From an uncultured Acetobacteraceae bacterium (GTDB lineage: Bacteria > Pseudomonadota > Alphaproteobacteria > Acetobacterales > Acetobacteraceae): 53,580 nt of DNA. Positions 8,845 to 17,160 of this stretch are shown here, in pieces (the stretch's first letter is position 1; the number at the start of each line of letters is the position of its first letter). A program made the position numbers and the translations under genes. The stretch spans positions 1-53,580 of the forward strand of contig CALMVT010000476.1 in assembly GCA_937873175.1 (NCBI GenBank). Reading direction: 5' to 3'. The notes under the pieces were generated by a model. It was not told the DNA's origin and made no database searches. It worked only from the letters and a program-made list of their open reading frames with translations.

Positions 8845-9976
8845 ATGACGACTGAATCCGAAGCGTTGAATCAGCAGCTCAAGCAGACGTTCGCGCTGCT
8901 GAGGAGGCATCTTTGACTGGGATGCCTCCATTGCACGCCTAGACGAACTCAACGCGCTGTCCGAGGACCCGGCGTTGTGGAACGACGCGGCGGCGGCCCA
9001 AGCTTTGATGCGGGAACGCAACCGCCTGGCCGGTGCCATTGAGGGTTTGCAGAAGCTTGAGGGCGACGCGGCCGACACGCTTGACCTGATCGACATGGCC
9101 GATGCCGAGGGCGATCAGGCGATGATCTCAGATGGTATGACAACGCTGCGTACTTTGCTGGAGGAGGCGAAGCGGCGGGAGGTCGAAAGCCTGCTGTCCG
9201 GCGAGGCTGATGCCCGCGACGCCTTTCTGGAGGTCAACTCCGGCGCGGGCGGGACGGAGGCGCAGGACTGGGCCGAGATGCTGGCTCGCATGTACTCCCG
9301 CTGGGCCGAGCAGCACGGCTACAAGGTCCAGCTCATGGAGCAAAGCGAGGGCGAGCAGGCCGGCATCAAGTCGGCCACCATGCAGGTGAGCGGACCCAAC
9401 GCATATGGCTGGCTCAAGACCGAGGCCGGGGTGCATCGCCTGGTGCGGATCAGCCCATTCGACAGCGCGGCGCGGCGGCAGACGAGTTTTGCAAGCGTAT
9501 GGGTTTATCCGGTCGTGGACGACACCATCGAGATCGAGGTGAACGAGAGCGACCTGAAGGTTGACACCTTCCGGGCCAGCGGCGCCGGGGGGCAGCACGT
9601 CAACAAGACGGAAAGTGCCATCCGCATCACCCACGTACCCACCGGCATCGTCGTGGCCTGTCAAACCGACCGCAGCCAGCACCGCAACCGGGCGACAGCG
9701 ATGACCATGCTGAAAGCCCGGCTTTATGAGGCCGAGTTGCAACGCCGCGAAGCCGCCGCGACAGCGCAGGAGGATGCCAAAACCGACATCGGCTGGGGCC
9801 ACCAGATCCGCAGCTACGTGCTGGCGCCCTACCAATTGGTGAAGGACCTGCGCACCGGCGTCGAGACCGGCAACCCTGGGGCCGTGCTGGACGGGGCGTT
9901 GGACGGATTCATGGCCGCTGCCCTGGCCGCCCGCGTCGGCGCCACGCGCAGCGAAGCCAGCGCCACGGCGCAATAA
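8845..9976 (+). CDS. prfB: Peptide chain release factor 2, programmed +1 frameshift
   Basis: RF2 recognises UGA and UAA stop codons and triggers peptide release. The gene is in two frames: ATG at 8845 runs 23 codons to CTT (8911-8913) followed by an in-frame TGA at 8914-8916; skipping T8914 continues as GAC TGG GAT to the TAA at 9974-9976, giving 376 residues. The slippery site CTTTGAC is preceded by AGGAGG (8902-8907) three bases before CTT, the same arrangement as in Escherichia coli, so low RF2 favours frameshifting and restores RF2. The codon-recognition motif SPF is at 203-205 and the catalytic GGQ at 248-250. An annotation starting only at a downstream ATG would miss the N-terminal part. 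Confidence 0.97.
8902..8917 (+). promoter_or_regulatory. prfB recoding site (internal Shine-Dalgarno plus CTT-TGA-C)
   Basis: AGGAGG at 8902-8907, spacer CAT, then CTT TGA C. The Shine-Dalgarno-like hexamer, the three-base spacing and the C after the stop are all features known to stimulate +1 slippage of tRNA-Leu at the RF2 recoding site. Confidence 0.95.
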
Positions 9977-10019
9977 CAGTAACCCATGGCGCTCGGTGCC
10001 GCGTCGCTCAGTCCCCGGC

Positions 10020-10044
10020 GGAACCCTGCGGGGGAAGGCGCGTT
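10020..10044 (+). promoter_or_regulatory. EcfG-type general stress promoter upstream of csbD-like gene
   Basis: GGAAC at 10020-10024, a 16-base spacer and CGTT at 10041-10044 match the consensus recognised by the alphaproteobacterial general stress sigma factor EcfG (GGAAC-N16/17-CGTT). A transcript starting near 10051 would have a leader of about 30 bases before the ATG at 10083. Confidence 0.75.
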
Positions 10045-10082
10045 TCATCCACAGCAGCACGACGCTGCAAGGGAGCAAACTC

Positions 10083-10271
10083 ATGGTTGATGAAAACCGA
10101 GTGCAAGGCGCCTGGGACAAGGTCAAGGGTGCCGTCAAAGAAGGCGCCGGCAAGGTGACTGGCGACGAGAAGCTGGAAGCAGAGGGCAAGGCCGACAAGG
10201 TTGCCGGCAAGACCGAGAGCGCAGTTGGTGGTGCAAAGGACACAGTTCGCGACGCCGCAGACAAGCTCTAG
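10083..10271 (+). CDS. CsbD family stress-response protein
   Basis: A 62-residue hydrophilic protein rich in Lys, Ala, Gly and Glu, beginning MVDENRVQGAWDKVKGAVKE. The repeated 'GxxDKVxGKxxE' pattern is the CsbD-like signature; members form small helical bundles and accumulate under osmotic, desiccation or stationary-phase stress, with unknown biochemical role. The ATG at 10083 is preceded by AAGGGAG at a good distance; the longer open frame upstream has no Shine-Dalgarno and is not CsbD-like. It has its own EcfG-type promoter upstream and a hairpin-plus-T terminator downstream, so it is a single-gene unit. Confidence 0.88.
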   Translation: MVDENRVQGAWDKVKGAVKEGAGKVTGDEKLEAEGKADKVAGKTESAVGGAKDTVRDAADKL

Positions 10272-10291
10272 CGTTCCAAACGCAACGAGAT

Positions 10292-10325
10292 CGGGCGGGT
10301 GTCCTAACAGGGCGCCCGTTTTTGT
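10292..10325 (+). terminator. Rho-independent terminator of the csbD-like gene
   Basis: The stem CGGGCG (10292-10297) pairs perfectly with CGCCCG (10313-10318), followed at once by a run of five T bases. It begins 20 bases after the csbD stop. Confidence 0.8.
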
Positions 10326-10388
10326 TCGACCCCTTCTATTCCCGCCGCACCTTTGCCATTTTCTGACGGATGCAGACGAGGTGCAGGC

Positions 10389-10880
10389 TTGGTTGACCGG
10401 GAAAGCTACCGCAACGCAATGGCCCGGCTTGGAGCCGCAGTCAGCGTGATCACGTCGGACGGACCGGCTGGCCGATGCGCATTCACTGCCTCGGCCGTGT
10501 GCAGCGTCACCGACGACCCTCCGACGCTGCTGGTTTGCATGAACCGCAACAGCGACTCCAACGAGGCATTCAGAATCAACGCTGTTTTATGCGTCAACAC
10601 GCTTGCGGCCTCACAGGAGGCATTGTCGTCGATTTTTGCGGGCTTTACGCCGCATACGATGCCGGAGCGGTTTGCCAAAGCCGATTGGATTACTCTGGCA
10701 ACGGGCGCGCCGGTGCTGTCCGACGCGGTGGTGTCATTTGACTGCCGGATTGCCCAGGTGGCTGAGATCGGCACCCATAATGTCTTTTTCTGTGAGGTTG
10801 ATGCGATCCAGGCCAGCGGCGCGCATGAAGGCTTGATCTACTTCGGCCGCTCCTACCACCGCGTCACGGTCACGGCTTGA
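10389..10880 (+). CDS. Flavin reductase (HpaC/RutF-like), FMN-binding
   Basis: About 163 residues of a short-chain flavin reductase that uses NAD(P)H to reduce FMN or FAD for a partner monooxygenase. The family features are SVITSDGPAGRCAFTASAVCSVTDDPPTLLVC near the N-terminus (flavin-binding fold), LCVNTLA in the middle, and YFGRSYHRV at the C-terminus. The closest familiar pattern is HpaC, the reductase of 4-hydroxyphenylacetate 3-monooxygenase. I prefer the TTG at 10389 because GAGG lies 7 bases upstream and the product then aligns with HpaC from its first residues; a TTG at 10353 has no Shine-Dalgarno. No oxygenase gene is adjacent, so its partner and substrate are unknown. It converges on the liv operon with a hairpin between. 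Confidence 0.8.
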   Translation: MVDRESYRNAMARLGAAVSVITSDGPAGRCAFTASAVCSVTDDPPTLLVCMNRNSDSNEAFRINAVLCVNTLAASQEALSSIFAGFTPHTMPERFAKADWITLATGAPVLSDAVVSFDCRIAQVAEIGTHNVFFCEVDAIQASGAHEGLIYFGRSYHRVTVTA

Positions 10881-10885
10881 GGAGC

Positions 10886-10909
10886 GGCCCGGGACGTGCC
10901 CGGGCCTTT
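10886..10909. terminator. Stem-loop between flavin reductase and liv operon
   Basis: A perfect 8-bp stem GGCCCGGG (10886-10893) / CCCGGGCC (10899-10906) with a 5-base loop and a short T run, placed in the 41-base gap between convergent stops. It likely ends the flavin reductase transcript and could serve both strands. Confidence 0.75.
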
Positions 10910-10921
10910 GATGTATCCGCG

Positions 10922-12025
10922 TTAAAGCTCGGAATAGTTGCCGTTCTTCCAGACGTAGAACACATAATCAGCCGTGGTGATATCGCCCTTCTTGTCGAAG
11001 CTGATCTGCCCCAGCACGCTGTCCCAAGGCTGGCCGCCATGCAGGACATCAGCCACCTTCTTTCCGTCGATGCTGTTGGCCTTCTTGGCAGCCTCGGCCC
11101 AGATCTGGATCGCGCCGTAGGTATAAAGCGTGTAGCCCTCCGGGTCGAAGCCCTTCGCCTTGAACTCGGCGACGGCCGCAGCCGCCGTTGGGCGCTTCCG
11201 CGGATCGGACGGAAAAGTCATTAGCGTGTTCTCGCCGGCCGGGCCGGCAATCTGCCAGAATTCGTTGGTCACCAGCGCATCGCCGCCGACCATCGTGATG
11301 TTCATGCCTTGCTCTTTGGCCTGGCGCGCGATCAGCCCCGTTTCCGTGTGGTAGCCGCCGACATAGATGACATCGATCCCCGCCTGCTTCATGCGGCTGA
11401 CGATGGCGGAGTAATCGCGCTCGCCGGGCGTATAGGCGGCGTAGAGCGCCTCCGTGGCACCATTGGCGTTCAGGGACTTCTTGGTTTCGTCCGCCAGGCC
11501 TTTGCCGTAAGCCGAGTTGTCGTGCAGAATCGCAATCTTCTTGCCCTTGAACGTCGTGGCGAGATACTTGCCGGCTACAAGGCCCTGCTGGTCATCCCGG
11601 CCGCAAACGCGAAAGGTGTTCCAACCGCCCTTATCGGTGTAGGCGGGGTTGGTGCTGGCCGGGCTGATCTGCAACACGCCCTCCTCCCCATACACCTTGC
11701 TGGCCGGGATCGAACTGCCGGAGCAGTAATGCCCGGCCACCACCGCCACCTTGCGGCTGGCCATCTGGTTCGCCACCGACACCGCCTGGCGCGGGTCGCA
11801 GGCGTCGTCGCCGACCTCAAGCACGAGCTGCTGGCCGTTGACGCCGCCGGCCTTGTTGATGTCCGCGACGGCCTGCTCGGCCCCGGCTTTCATCTGCGCG
11901 CCGACTGCGGCGTAGGACCCGGTCATCGGCCCCACAGTCGCAATGCGAATTTGCGCCTGCGCCGCGGCGCCGGCGAGGGTGACGGCCAGCACGGCGGCAC
12001 TGGCGATCAGGGTTCTGCGAGACAT
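10922..12025 (-). CDS. livK: Branched-chain amino acid ABC transporter, periplasmic binding protein
   Basis: A 367-residue type I periplasmic binding protein that captures leucine, isoleucine, valine or a related amino acid and delivers it to LivHM. A signal peptide runs from MSRRTLIASAAVLAVTLAG to AQA. The mature part shows IRIATVGPMTGSYAAVGAQMK, the GDDACDPRQAV segment, and GHYCSGSSIPASKVY, where the two Cys residues are typical of LivJ/LivK. I chose the ATG at 12025 because AAAGGA lies 9 bases upstream and it starts the signal peptide cleanly; in-frame ATGs at 12034 and 12055 are less well placed. It is the last gene of the livHMGF-livK set, 64 bases after livF, an arrangement that allows extra expression of the binding protein. 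Confidence 0.93.
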   Translation of the reverse strand: MSRRTLIASAAVLAVTLAGAAAQAQIRIATVGPMTGSYAAVGAQMKAGAEQAVADINKAGGVNGQQLVLEVGDDACDPRQAVSVANQMASRKVAVVAGHYCSGSSIPASKVYGEEGVLQISPASTNPAYTDKGGWNTFRVCGRDDQQGLVAGKYLATTFKGKKIAILHDNSAYGKGLADETKKSLNANGATEALYAAYTPGERDYSAIVSRMKQAGIDVIYVGGYHTETGLIARQAKEQGMNITMVGGDALVTNEFWQIAGPAGENTLMTFPSDPRKRPTAAAAVAEFKAKGFDPEGYTLYTYGAIQIWAEAAKKANSIDGKKVADVLHGGQPWDSVLGQISFDKKGDITTADYVFYVWKNGNYSEL

Positions 12026-12089
12026 TGCAAGCATTCCTTTGTTGATACGCAACATACCCTATGCGGAAGCCGCAAAGCGGGGAAGGGTG

Positions 12090-12808
<719 letters not shown>

Positions 12809-12812
<4 letters not shown>

Positions 12813-13663
12813 GACGCGGCGGCAAGCGGCCCGTCGGACGCCGCCGCAAGCGGCACGTCGGGGTCGTCCTCGTCGCCCTCGCCGAGGTAGGCGGCGATCA
12901 CGTTCGGGTCGGCGCGGACATGGGCCGGGTCGCCATCGCTGATGCGCTGGCCGTGGTCGAGCACGACGATGTGGTCCGAGATGCGCATCACGACGCCCAT
13001 GTCGTGCTCGATCAGCAGCACCGAGCAGCCATCCGCCTGGATTGTTTTAAGCAGCTCCGCCAACGCATCGCTTTCCCGCGGATTCAGCCCGGCCGCGGGT
13101 TCATCCAGGCACAGCAGCACTGGGGCCGTGCACATGGCACGGGCGATCTCCAGCCGGCGCTGATCGCCGTAGGGCAGGGCGCCGGCCGGGTCGTCGGCGC
13201 GGGGCAGCAGGTTGATACGGTCAAGCCAGCCGCGGGCGCGGTCGATGGCGATGACCTCCGCCGCGCCGTGCCCGCCCAGGCCGAACACGGCGAGCAGCCC
13301 GGACGCTACGTTGGGCATCAGCGCGTTGTGCTGCGCCACCAGCAGGTTCTCCAGCACGGTCATGCCGGCAAACAGGCGAATGTTCTGGAAGGTGCGGGCG
13401 ACGCGGGCGCGCCGGGCGATGCGGTGCCCCGGCAGGGTCTGCAACTGAAACACCGCGCCGTCCGGATGCGTCAGCGCGATGCCGCCGGAGGTGGGGCGGT
13501 AGAAGCCGGTGATGCAATTGAACACCGTCGTCTTACCCGCGCCGTTCGGGCCGATGACCGAAGTGATCTCGCCACGCCGCGCCTCGAAGGACAAGGCGTT
13601 CACCGCCGTCAACCCGCCGAAGCGCATCGTCAGGTCCGTGACCTGCAGGAGGGGACTATCCAC
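12809..13663 (-). CDS. livG: Branched-chain amino acid ABC transporter ATP-binding protein LivG
   Basis: A 284-residue ABC ATPase. Walker A is GPNGAGKTT, the signature region is PYGDQRRLEIARAM, Walker B is VLLCLDEPAAGLNP, followed by LLIEHDMGVVM. The signature Gln/Asp differs from the usual LSGGQ, as is common in LivG proteins. I chose the GTG at 13663: GGAAGG lies 2-7 bases upstream and the start overlaps the livM stop (GTGGATAG), while the longer frame adds an unrelated Trp/Arg-rich leader. Coupled translation with both neighbours. Confidence 0.94.
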
Positions 13664-14921
13664 GGCCTTCCGCCACCAACTCGGCCGAGATTTCCCGGCG
13701 ACGGCCGAGCGCCACACTTGGCGTGCGGCCGGACACCAGGCCGCGCGGACGCAAAATCATGATCAGCACCAGCGCTGTGCCGAACAGCAGCATGCGGTAC
13801 TCGGCAAGGTCGCGGAACACCTCGAAGCCCCCAATCATCACGATGGCAGCGAGTGCCGTGCCGAGCTGGCTGCCCAAGCCCCCGAGCACCACGATCGCGA
13901 GCACGATGGCGCTCTCGATGAAGGTGAAGCTTTCTGGGCTGATGAAGGCGTTCCGGGTGGCGAAGAACGCACCGGCGAAACCGCCGAACGCCGCGCCGAT
14001 GGCGAACGCCGTGAGCTTGGTGACGGTGACGTTGATGCCGAGGGAGCGGCAGGCAATCTCGTCCTCCCGCAACGCTTCCCACGCGCGTCCGAGGGCGACA
14101 CGGCGGAGCCGGAGCGTCACCCAGTTGGTCAGCAGCGCCAACCCCAGGATCACGTAATAAAGAAAGGCGACACGCTGCGTCGGGCTGTACTCAAGGCCGA
14201 AGAAGCCCGAGAAGGTATCCGGACCGCCTGCGGCGGAAAATTGCAGGCCGAACAGCGTCGGGCGGGGGATGCCGGCGATGCCGTTCGGGCCGCCGGTGAT
14301 GCTGGTGGCATTCAGCAGGACGATGCGGATGATCTCGCCGAAGGCCAGCGTCACGATAGCAAGATAGTCGCCACGTAGCCGCAGCACGGGAAAGCCCAGC
14401 ATGACGCCCCAGGTCGCCGCGAACAGCCCGGCCAGCGGCAGGCAGGTCCAGAATCCCAGGCCGAACGTCTGCGACAGCAACGCGAAGGAGTAAGCGCCGA
14501 CGGCGTAGAACGCGACGTAGCCAAGGTCTAGCAGCCCGGCCAACCCGACGACAATGTTCAGCCCCCAGCCGAGCATCACGTAGGTCAGCACGAGAATGCC
14601 GAGGTCGATGCCGTAGCGACCGGAGATGAACGGCAACACGACGGCGAACGCCAGCAGAACCGGCGTCAGAAAGCGGCCCGACCGCTTCAGGGCTTCAGAC
14701 AGTCCGCGGTTTGCCCGATACCTGCCGGGCCGCCGCCCGCGCCAGGTCAGCAGGACGAGCCGGCCGAAGAACACGGCGGCCACCGCGGCGGCGAGGGCCA
14801 GGGGGCGTGGCACCAGGAACAAGCCGGTTGCGCTCGCCTCCGTCTTCAACCCGATCATCGGCCCGAACAGGCCCAGCGCCACCAGCGCCGATATGCCGGC
14901 GTCCTTCAGAATGGGGTTCAT
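13656..14921 (-). CDS. livM: Branched-chain amino acid ABC transporter permease LivM
   Basis: A 421-residue inner-membrane permease. After an N-terminal region with two predicted membrane segments, the core begins at GIDLGILVLTYVMLGWGLNIVVGLAGLLDLGYVAFYAVGAY, the typical LivM block. The conserved cytoplasmic loop GDYLAIVTLAFGEIIRI, which contacts the ATPases, is present. Overlaps the livH stop by four bases (ATGA) and the livG start by eight. It forms the channel with LivH. Confidence 0.94.
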   Translation of the reverse strand: MNPILKDAGISALVALGLFGPMIGLKTEASATGLFLVPRPLALAAAVAAVFFGRLVLLTWRGRRPGRYRANRGLSEALKRSGRFLTPVLLAFAVVLPFISGRYGIDLGILVLTYVMLGWGLNIVVGLAGLLDLGYVAFYAVGAYSFALLSQTFGLGFWTCLPLAGLFAATWGVMLGFPVLRLRGDYLAIVTLAFGEIIRIVLLNATSITGGPNGIAGIPRPTLFGLQFSAAGGPDTFSGFFGLEYSPTQRVAFLYYVILGLALLTNWVTLRLRRVALGRAWEALREDEIACRSLGINVTVTKLTAFAIGAAFGGFAGAFFATRNAFISPESFTFIESAIVLAIVVLGGLGSQLGTALAAIVMIGGFEVFRDLAEYRMLLFGTALVLIMILRPRGLVSGRTPSVALGRRREISAELVAEGRG

Positions 14922-15832
14922 ACCTTTTCAACGTCTGTGCGGCCCAGCAAGCCGGTCGGCAGGAAGATCAGCACGATGACCAGGATGCTGAATGCCGCCA
15001 CATCCTTGTATTGCACGCTGAAGTAGGCAGACCAGAAAGTTTCGATCAGCCCGATGGCGAGGCCGCCGAGCACGGCGCCGGGCAGAGACCCGATGCCGCC
15101 CAGCACGGCCGCGGTGAACGCCTTCACCCCGGCGACGAAGCCGATGAAGAAGTCGATCACGCCGTAATACAGGAGGAACATCAGCCCGGCTACGGCTGCA
15201 AGCGCTGCGCCGATAACGAAAGTCAGGCTGATGGTCTTGTCGGTGTCGATGCCCAGCAGTCCCGCCATTTTCTGGTCCTGCTCGCATGCGCGCATCGACC
15301 GGCCAAGCGGCGTGGCCGAAACCAAATATGTGAACACTCCAAGCACGGCCAGCGTCGTGACCACGATCACGATCTGCATCCAGGAAAGCTGCACCGCAAA
15401 GCCCTCGACGTTCATCAACTGGATACCGCCTGGGATCAAGGGTGCGATCGGCTTCACTCGCGCGCCCTGGCTCACCTGGGCAAAATTCTGCAGGACGATC
15501 GACATGCCGATGGCGCTGATGAGCGGTGCAAGCCGAAAGCTGCCACGCAACGGACGGTAAGCCACACGCTCGATGGTCCAGCCATACAGCGCCGCGATGC
15601 CGGCGGCGAACACCAGCGTGAGCGCGAGGGCGAGCGGCACGGAGGACAAACCTAAAACCGACAGGAGGGTGAGCGAGATCAGAGACAGGAACGCGCCGAT
15701 CATGAACACGTCGCCGTGTGCGAAATTGATCATCCCGATGATGCCGTACACCATGGTGTAGCCAACCGCGATCAGCCCGTAGATCATGCCCAGCGTGACG
15801 CCGTTGATAAGCTGTTGCAACGCGTAAGCCAC
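14918..15832 (-). CDS. livH: Branched-chain amino acid ABC transporter permease LivH
   Basis: A 304-residue inner-membrane permease, first gene of the liv operon. The N-terminus ALQQLINGVTLGMIYGLIAVGYTMVYGIIGMINFAHGD is diagnostic of LivH. Several hydrophobic segments follow and the Gly-rich cytoplasmic loop VLGGIGSLPGAVLGG is conserved. Two consecutive GTG codons (15835 and 15832) are possible starts; AAGGGGG lies only 1 base before the first and 4 before the second, so I prefer 15832. The longer open frame upstream encodes a Cys-rich leader unlike the family. Confidence 0.93.
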   Translation of the reverse strand: MAYALQQLINGVTLGMIYGLIAVGYTMVYGIIGMINFAHGDVFMIGAFLSLISLTLLSVLGLSSVPLALALTLVFAAGIAALYGWTIERVAYRPLRGSFRLAPLISAIGMSIVLQNFAQVSQGARVKPIAPLIPGGIQLMNVEGFAVQLSWMQIVIVVTTLAVLGVFTYLVSATPLGRSMRACEQDQKMAGLLGIDTDKTISLTFVIGAALAAVAGLMFLLYYGVIDFFIGFVAGVKAFTAAVLGGIGSLPGAVLGGLAIGLIETFWSAYFSVQYKDVAAFSILVIVLIFLPTGLLGRTDVEKV

Positions 15833-15922
15833 CACACCCCCTTGGATCGACGGCGAGATTGCGCCGGCATTGCAGCAAACACGGGGCTGCCTTGCGATGC
15901 AAGCCGTGATGAAGGGGTGACT

Positions 15923-15950
15923 TTGCAAGGCCGGGCGACGCTGCTATAGC
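15923..15950 (+). promoter_or_regulatory. Promoter of tRNA-Lys
   Basis: TTGCAA at 15923-15928 and TATAGC at 15945-15950 are separated by 16 bases and end 10 bases before the tRNA, so transcription would start a few bases upstream of the mature 5' end. No other gene lies between. Confidence 0.6.
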
Positions 15951-15960
15951 CGGGTCCAGC

Positions 15961-16036
<76 letters not shown>

Positions 16037-16041
16037 TCTCT

Positions 16042-16671
16042 TCAAATTGCCGTCCGCCCGATCACAGCCCAAAGCGGGTCGCTGCGGCGACCATCCCGCA
16101 GGGTGCGGCTTTCAATGGTCGGGAACCCGGCTCGGCGCAAATACAGGTCAACTAGCCGGCACTGATCAGGTCCGTCCAGCGCTTGCCAGATCGCCACGGC
16201 TTTCGTCGGAAAACAGCGGTTCGAGAACGTGATGACCGCCGGCGCGCCGGGGCGCAGAACGCCGGCAAGGCTAGCGAAAACCTCGGCCGGGCGCTGAAGA
16301 TATTGAACCGATACGCAGATGCAGGCGGCATCAACGCTGGCAGGCGGCAAGGGCAGCGCCGGGTCGGCGTTGAGGTCCTGAACGAACCATCGGTCCAGCC
16401 GGGGGTTCGCGGCCAATTCGCGCGCGTTCATGCCGTGGCCAGTCACCTTGGCGTAAGCGAGGTCCTCCGGCAAATGGCTGACCCAACTGGACATGAGGTC
16501 AAGCACGGTGCCCCCGGTCGGCAGCACGTCGCGGTAAAGCGCCGTCACCGCGGCGATGGCCGCGTCGTCGATATGCGTGACCAGCCTGGCCTGGGCATAG
16601 AACCGGGCGTCTGGGGACCGGTCAGCCTTCTCGAAGGCGCCGGCCGGAAGCTCGGGGAACGGCTGGTCCAT
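16042..16671 (-). CDS. Class I SAM-dependent methyltransferase, type 11-like
   Basis: About 209 residues with a Rossmann-type methyltransferase core: GGTVLDLMSSWVSHLP in the place of SAM motif I (with Met-Ser-Ser instead of the usual Gly-rich loop), the acidic GHGMNARELAANP segment, and LPLPPASVDAACICVSVQYL leading to VLRPGAPAVITFSNR. These patterns resemble an uncharacterised group of type 11 methyltransferases. The ATG at 16671 is 5 bases after the cupin stop, so the two genes form a unit; the longer frame overlaps cupin and is not conserved-looking. Substrate unknown. The altered motif I may alter SAM binding. Confidence 0.7.
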   Translation of the reverse strand: MDQPFPELPAGAFEKADRSPDARFYAQARLVTHIDDAAIAAVTALYRDVLPTGGTVLDLMSSWVSHLPEDLAYAKVTGHGMNARELAANPRLDRWFVQDLNADPALPLPPASVDAACICVSVQYLQRPAEVFASLAGVLRPGAPAVITFSNRCFPTKAVAIWQALDGPDQCRLVDLYLRRAGFPTIESRTLRDGRRSDPLWAVIGRTAI

Positions 16672-16676
16672 CCTGG

Positions 16677-17045
16677 TCAGGCCGGCTCGAAATCGAAGCT
16701 GCCGTCCTTTGATTGCCATTGCTGCACGGTCAGCACCTTGGCGCCGCCCCGGCTCTCATGCGGGCCGTGCACCTGGCCCGGCGCATGGGTCAGGAAACTG
16801 CCTTCACCCATCTCCTGCCCGGCTTCGATCAAGTCGCCTTCAAGCACGTAATGCATCTCGGCCCCGGCCTGGTGACGGTGCGCGGGGATCACGCCGCCGG
16901 GCGGCAGGTGCACGATGGTGGTCACGACGCCGCGGGCCTGGTCCTCGTTCAGGATTTGGATGCGGAACTCGCCCTGGGCGCCGGGGATCTGGAACGGCGT
17001 CGCCTCGATATCCGCGGCGGCAAGCTTGATAGCTTCGGTGTCCAT
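16677..17045 (-). CDS. Cupin-domain protein
   Basis: A 122-residue single-domain cupin beta-barrel. Metal ligands are suggested by PAHRHQAGAEMHYVLEG (two His, one Glu, one His pattern) in the first cupin motif and by PGQVHGPHES in the second. The ATG at 17045 has AGGAG 9 bases upstream. Cupins of this size are often metal-dependent dioxygenases, isomerases or small-molecule sensors; function here is unknown. It is followed 5 bases later by a methyltransferase gene on the same strand and diverges from metY across a 115-base gap that must hold promoters for both. Confidence 0.8.
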   Translation of the reverse strand: MDTEAIKLAAADIEATPFQIPGAQGEFRIQILNEDQARGVVTTIVHLPPGGVIPAHRHQAGAEMHYVLEGDLIEAGQEMGEGSFLTHAPGQVHGPHESRGGAKVLTVQQWQSKDGSFDFEPA

Positions 17046-17160
17046 AATCGCGTCTCCTGTGGTGCCGGACGCAACGCGGCGCGGCATTCCGGGTTCATGC
17101 TTCCGTGCGGGGTGCTCCCGCGGTTATGGTGCCGGGCACGACCAACAAGGGACCGTCCCG

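Noticed and set aside
8975-9976. prfB as a plain 333-residue ORF starting at 8975
   Set aside because: Upstream frame, slippery CTTTGAC and internal Shine-Dalgarno show the true gene starts at 8845 and uses a +1 frameshift.
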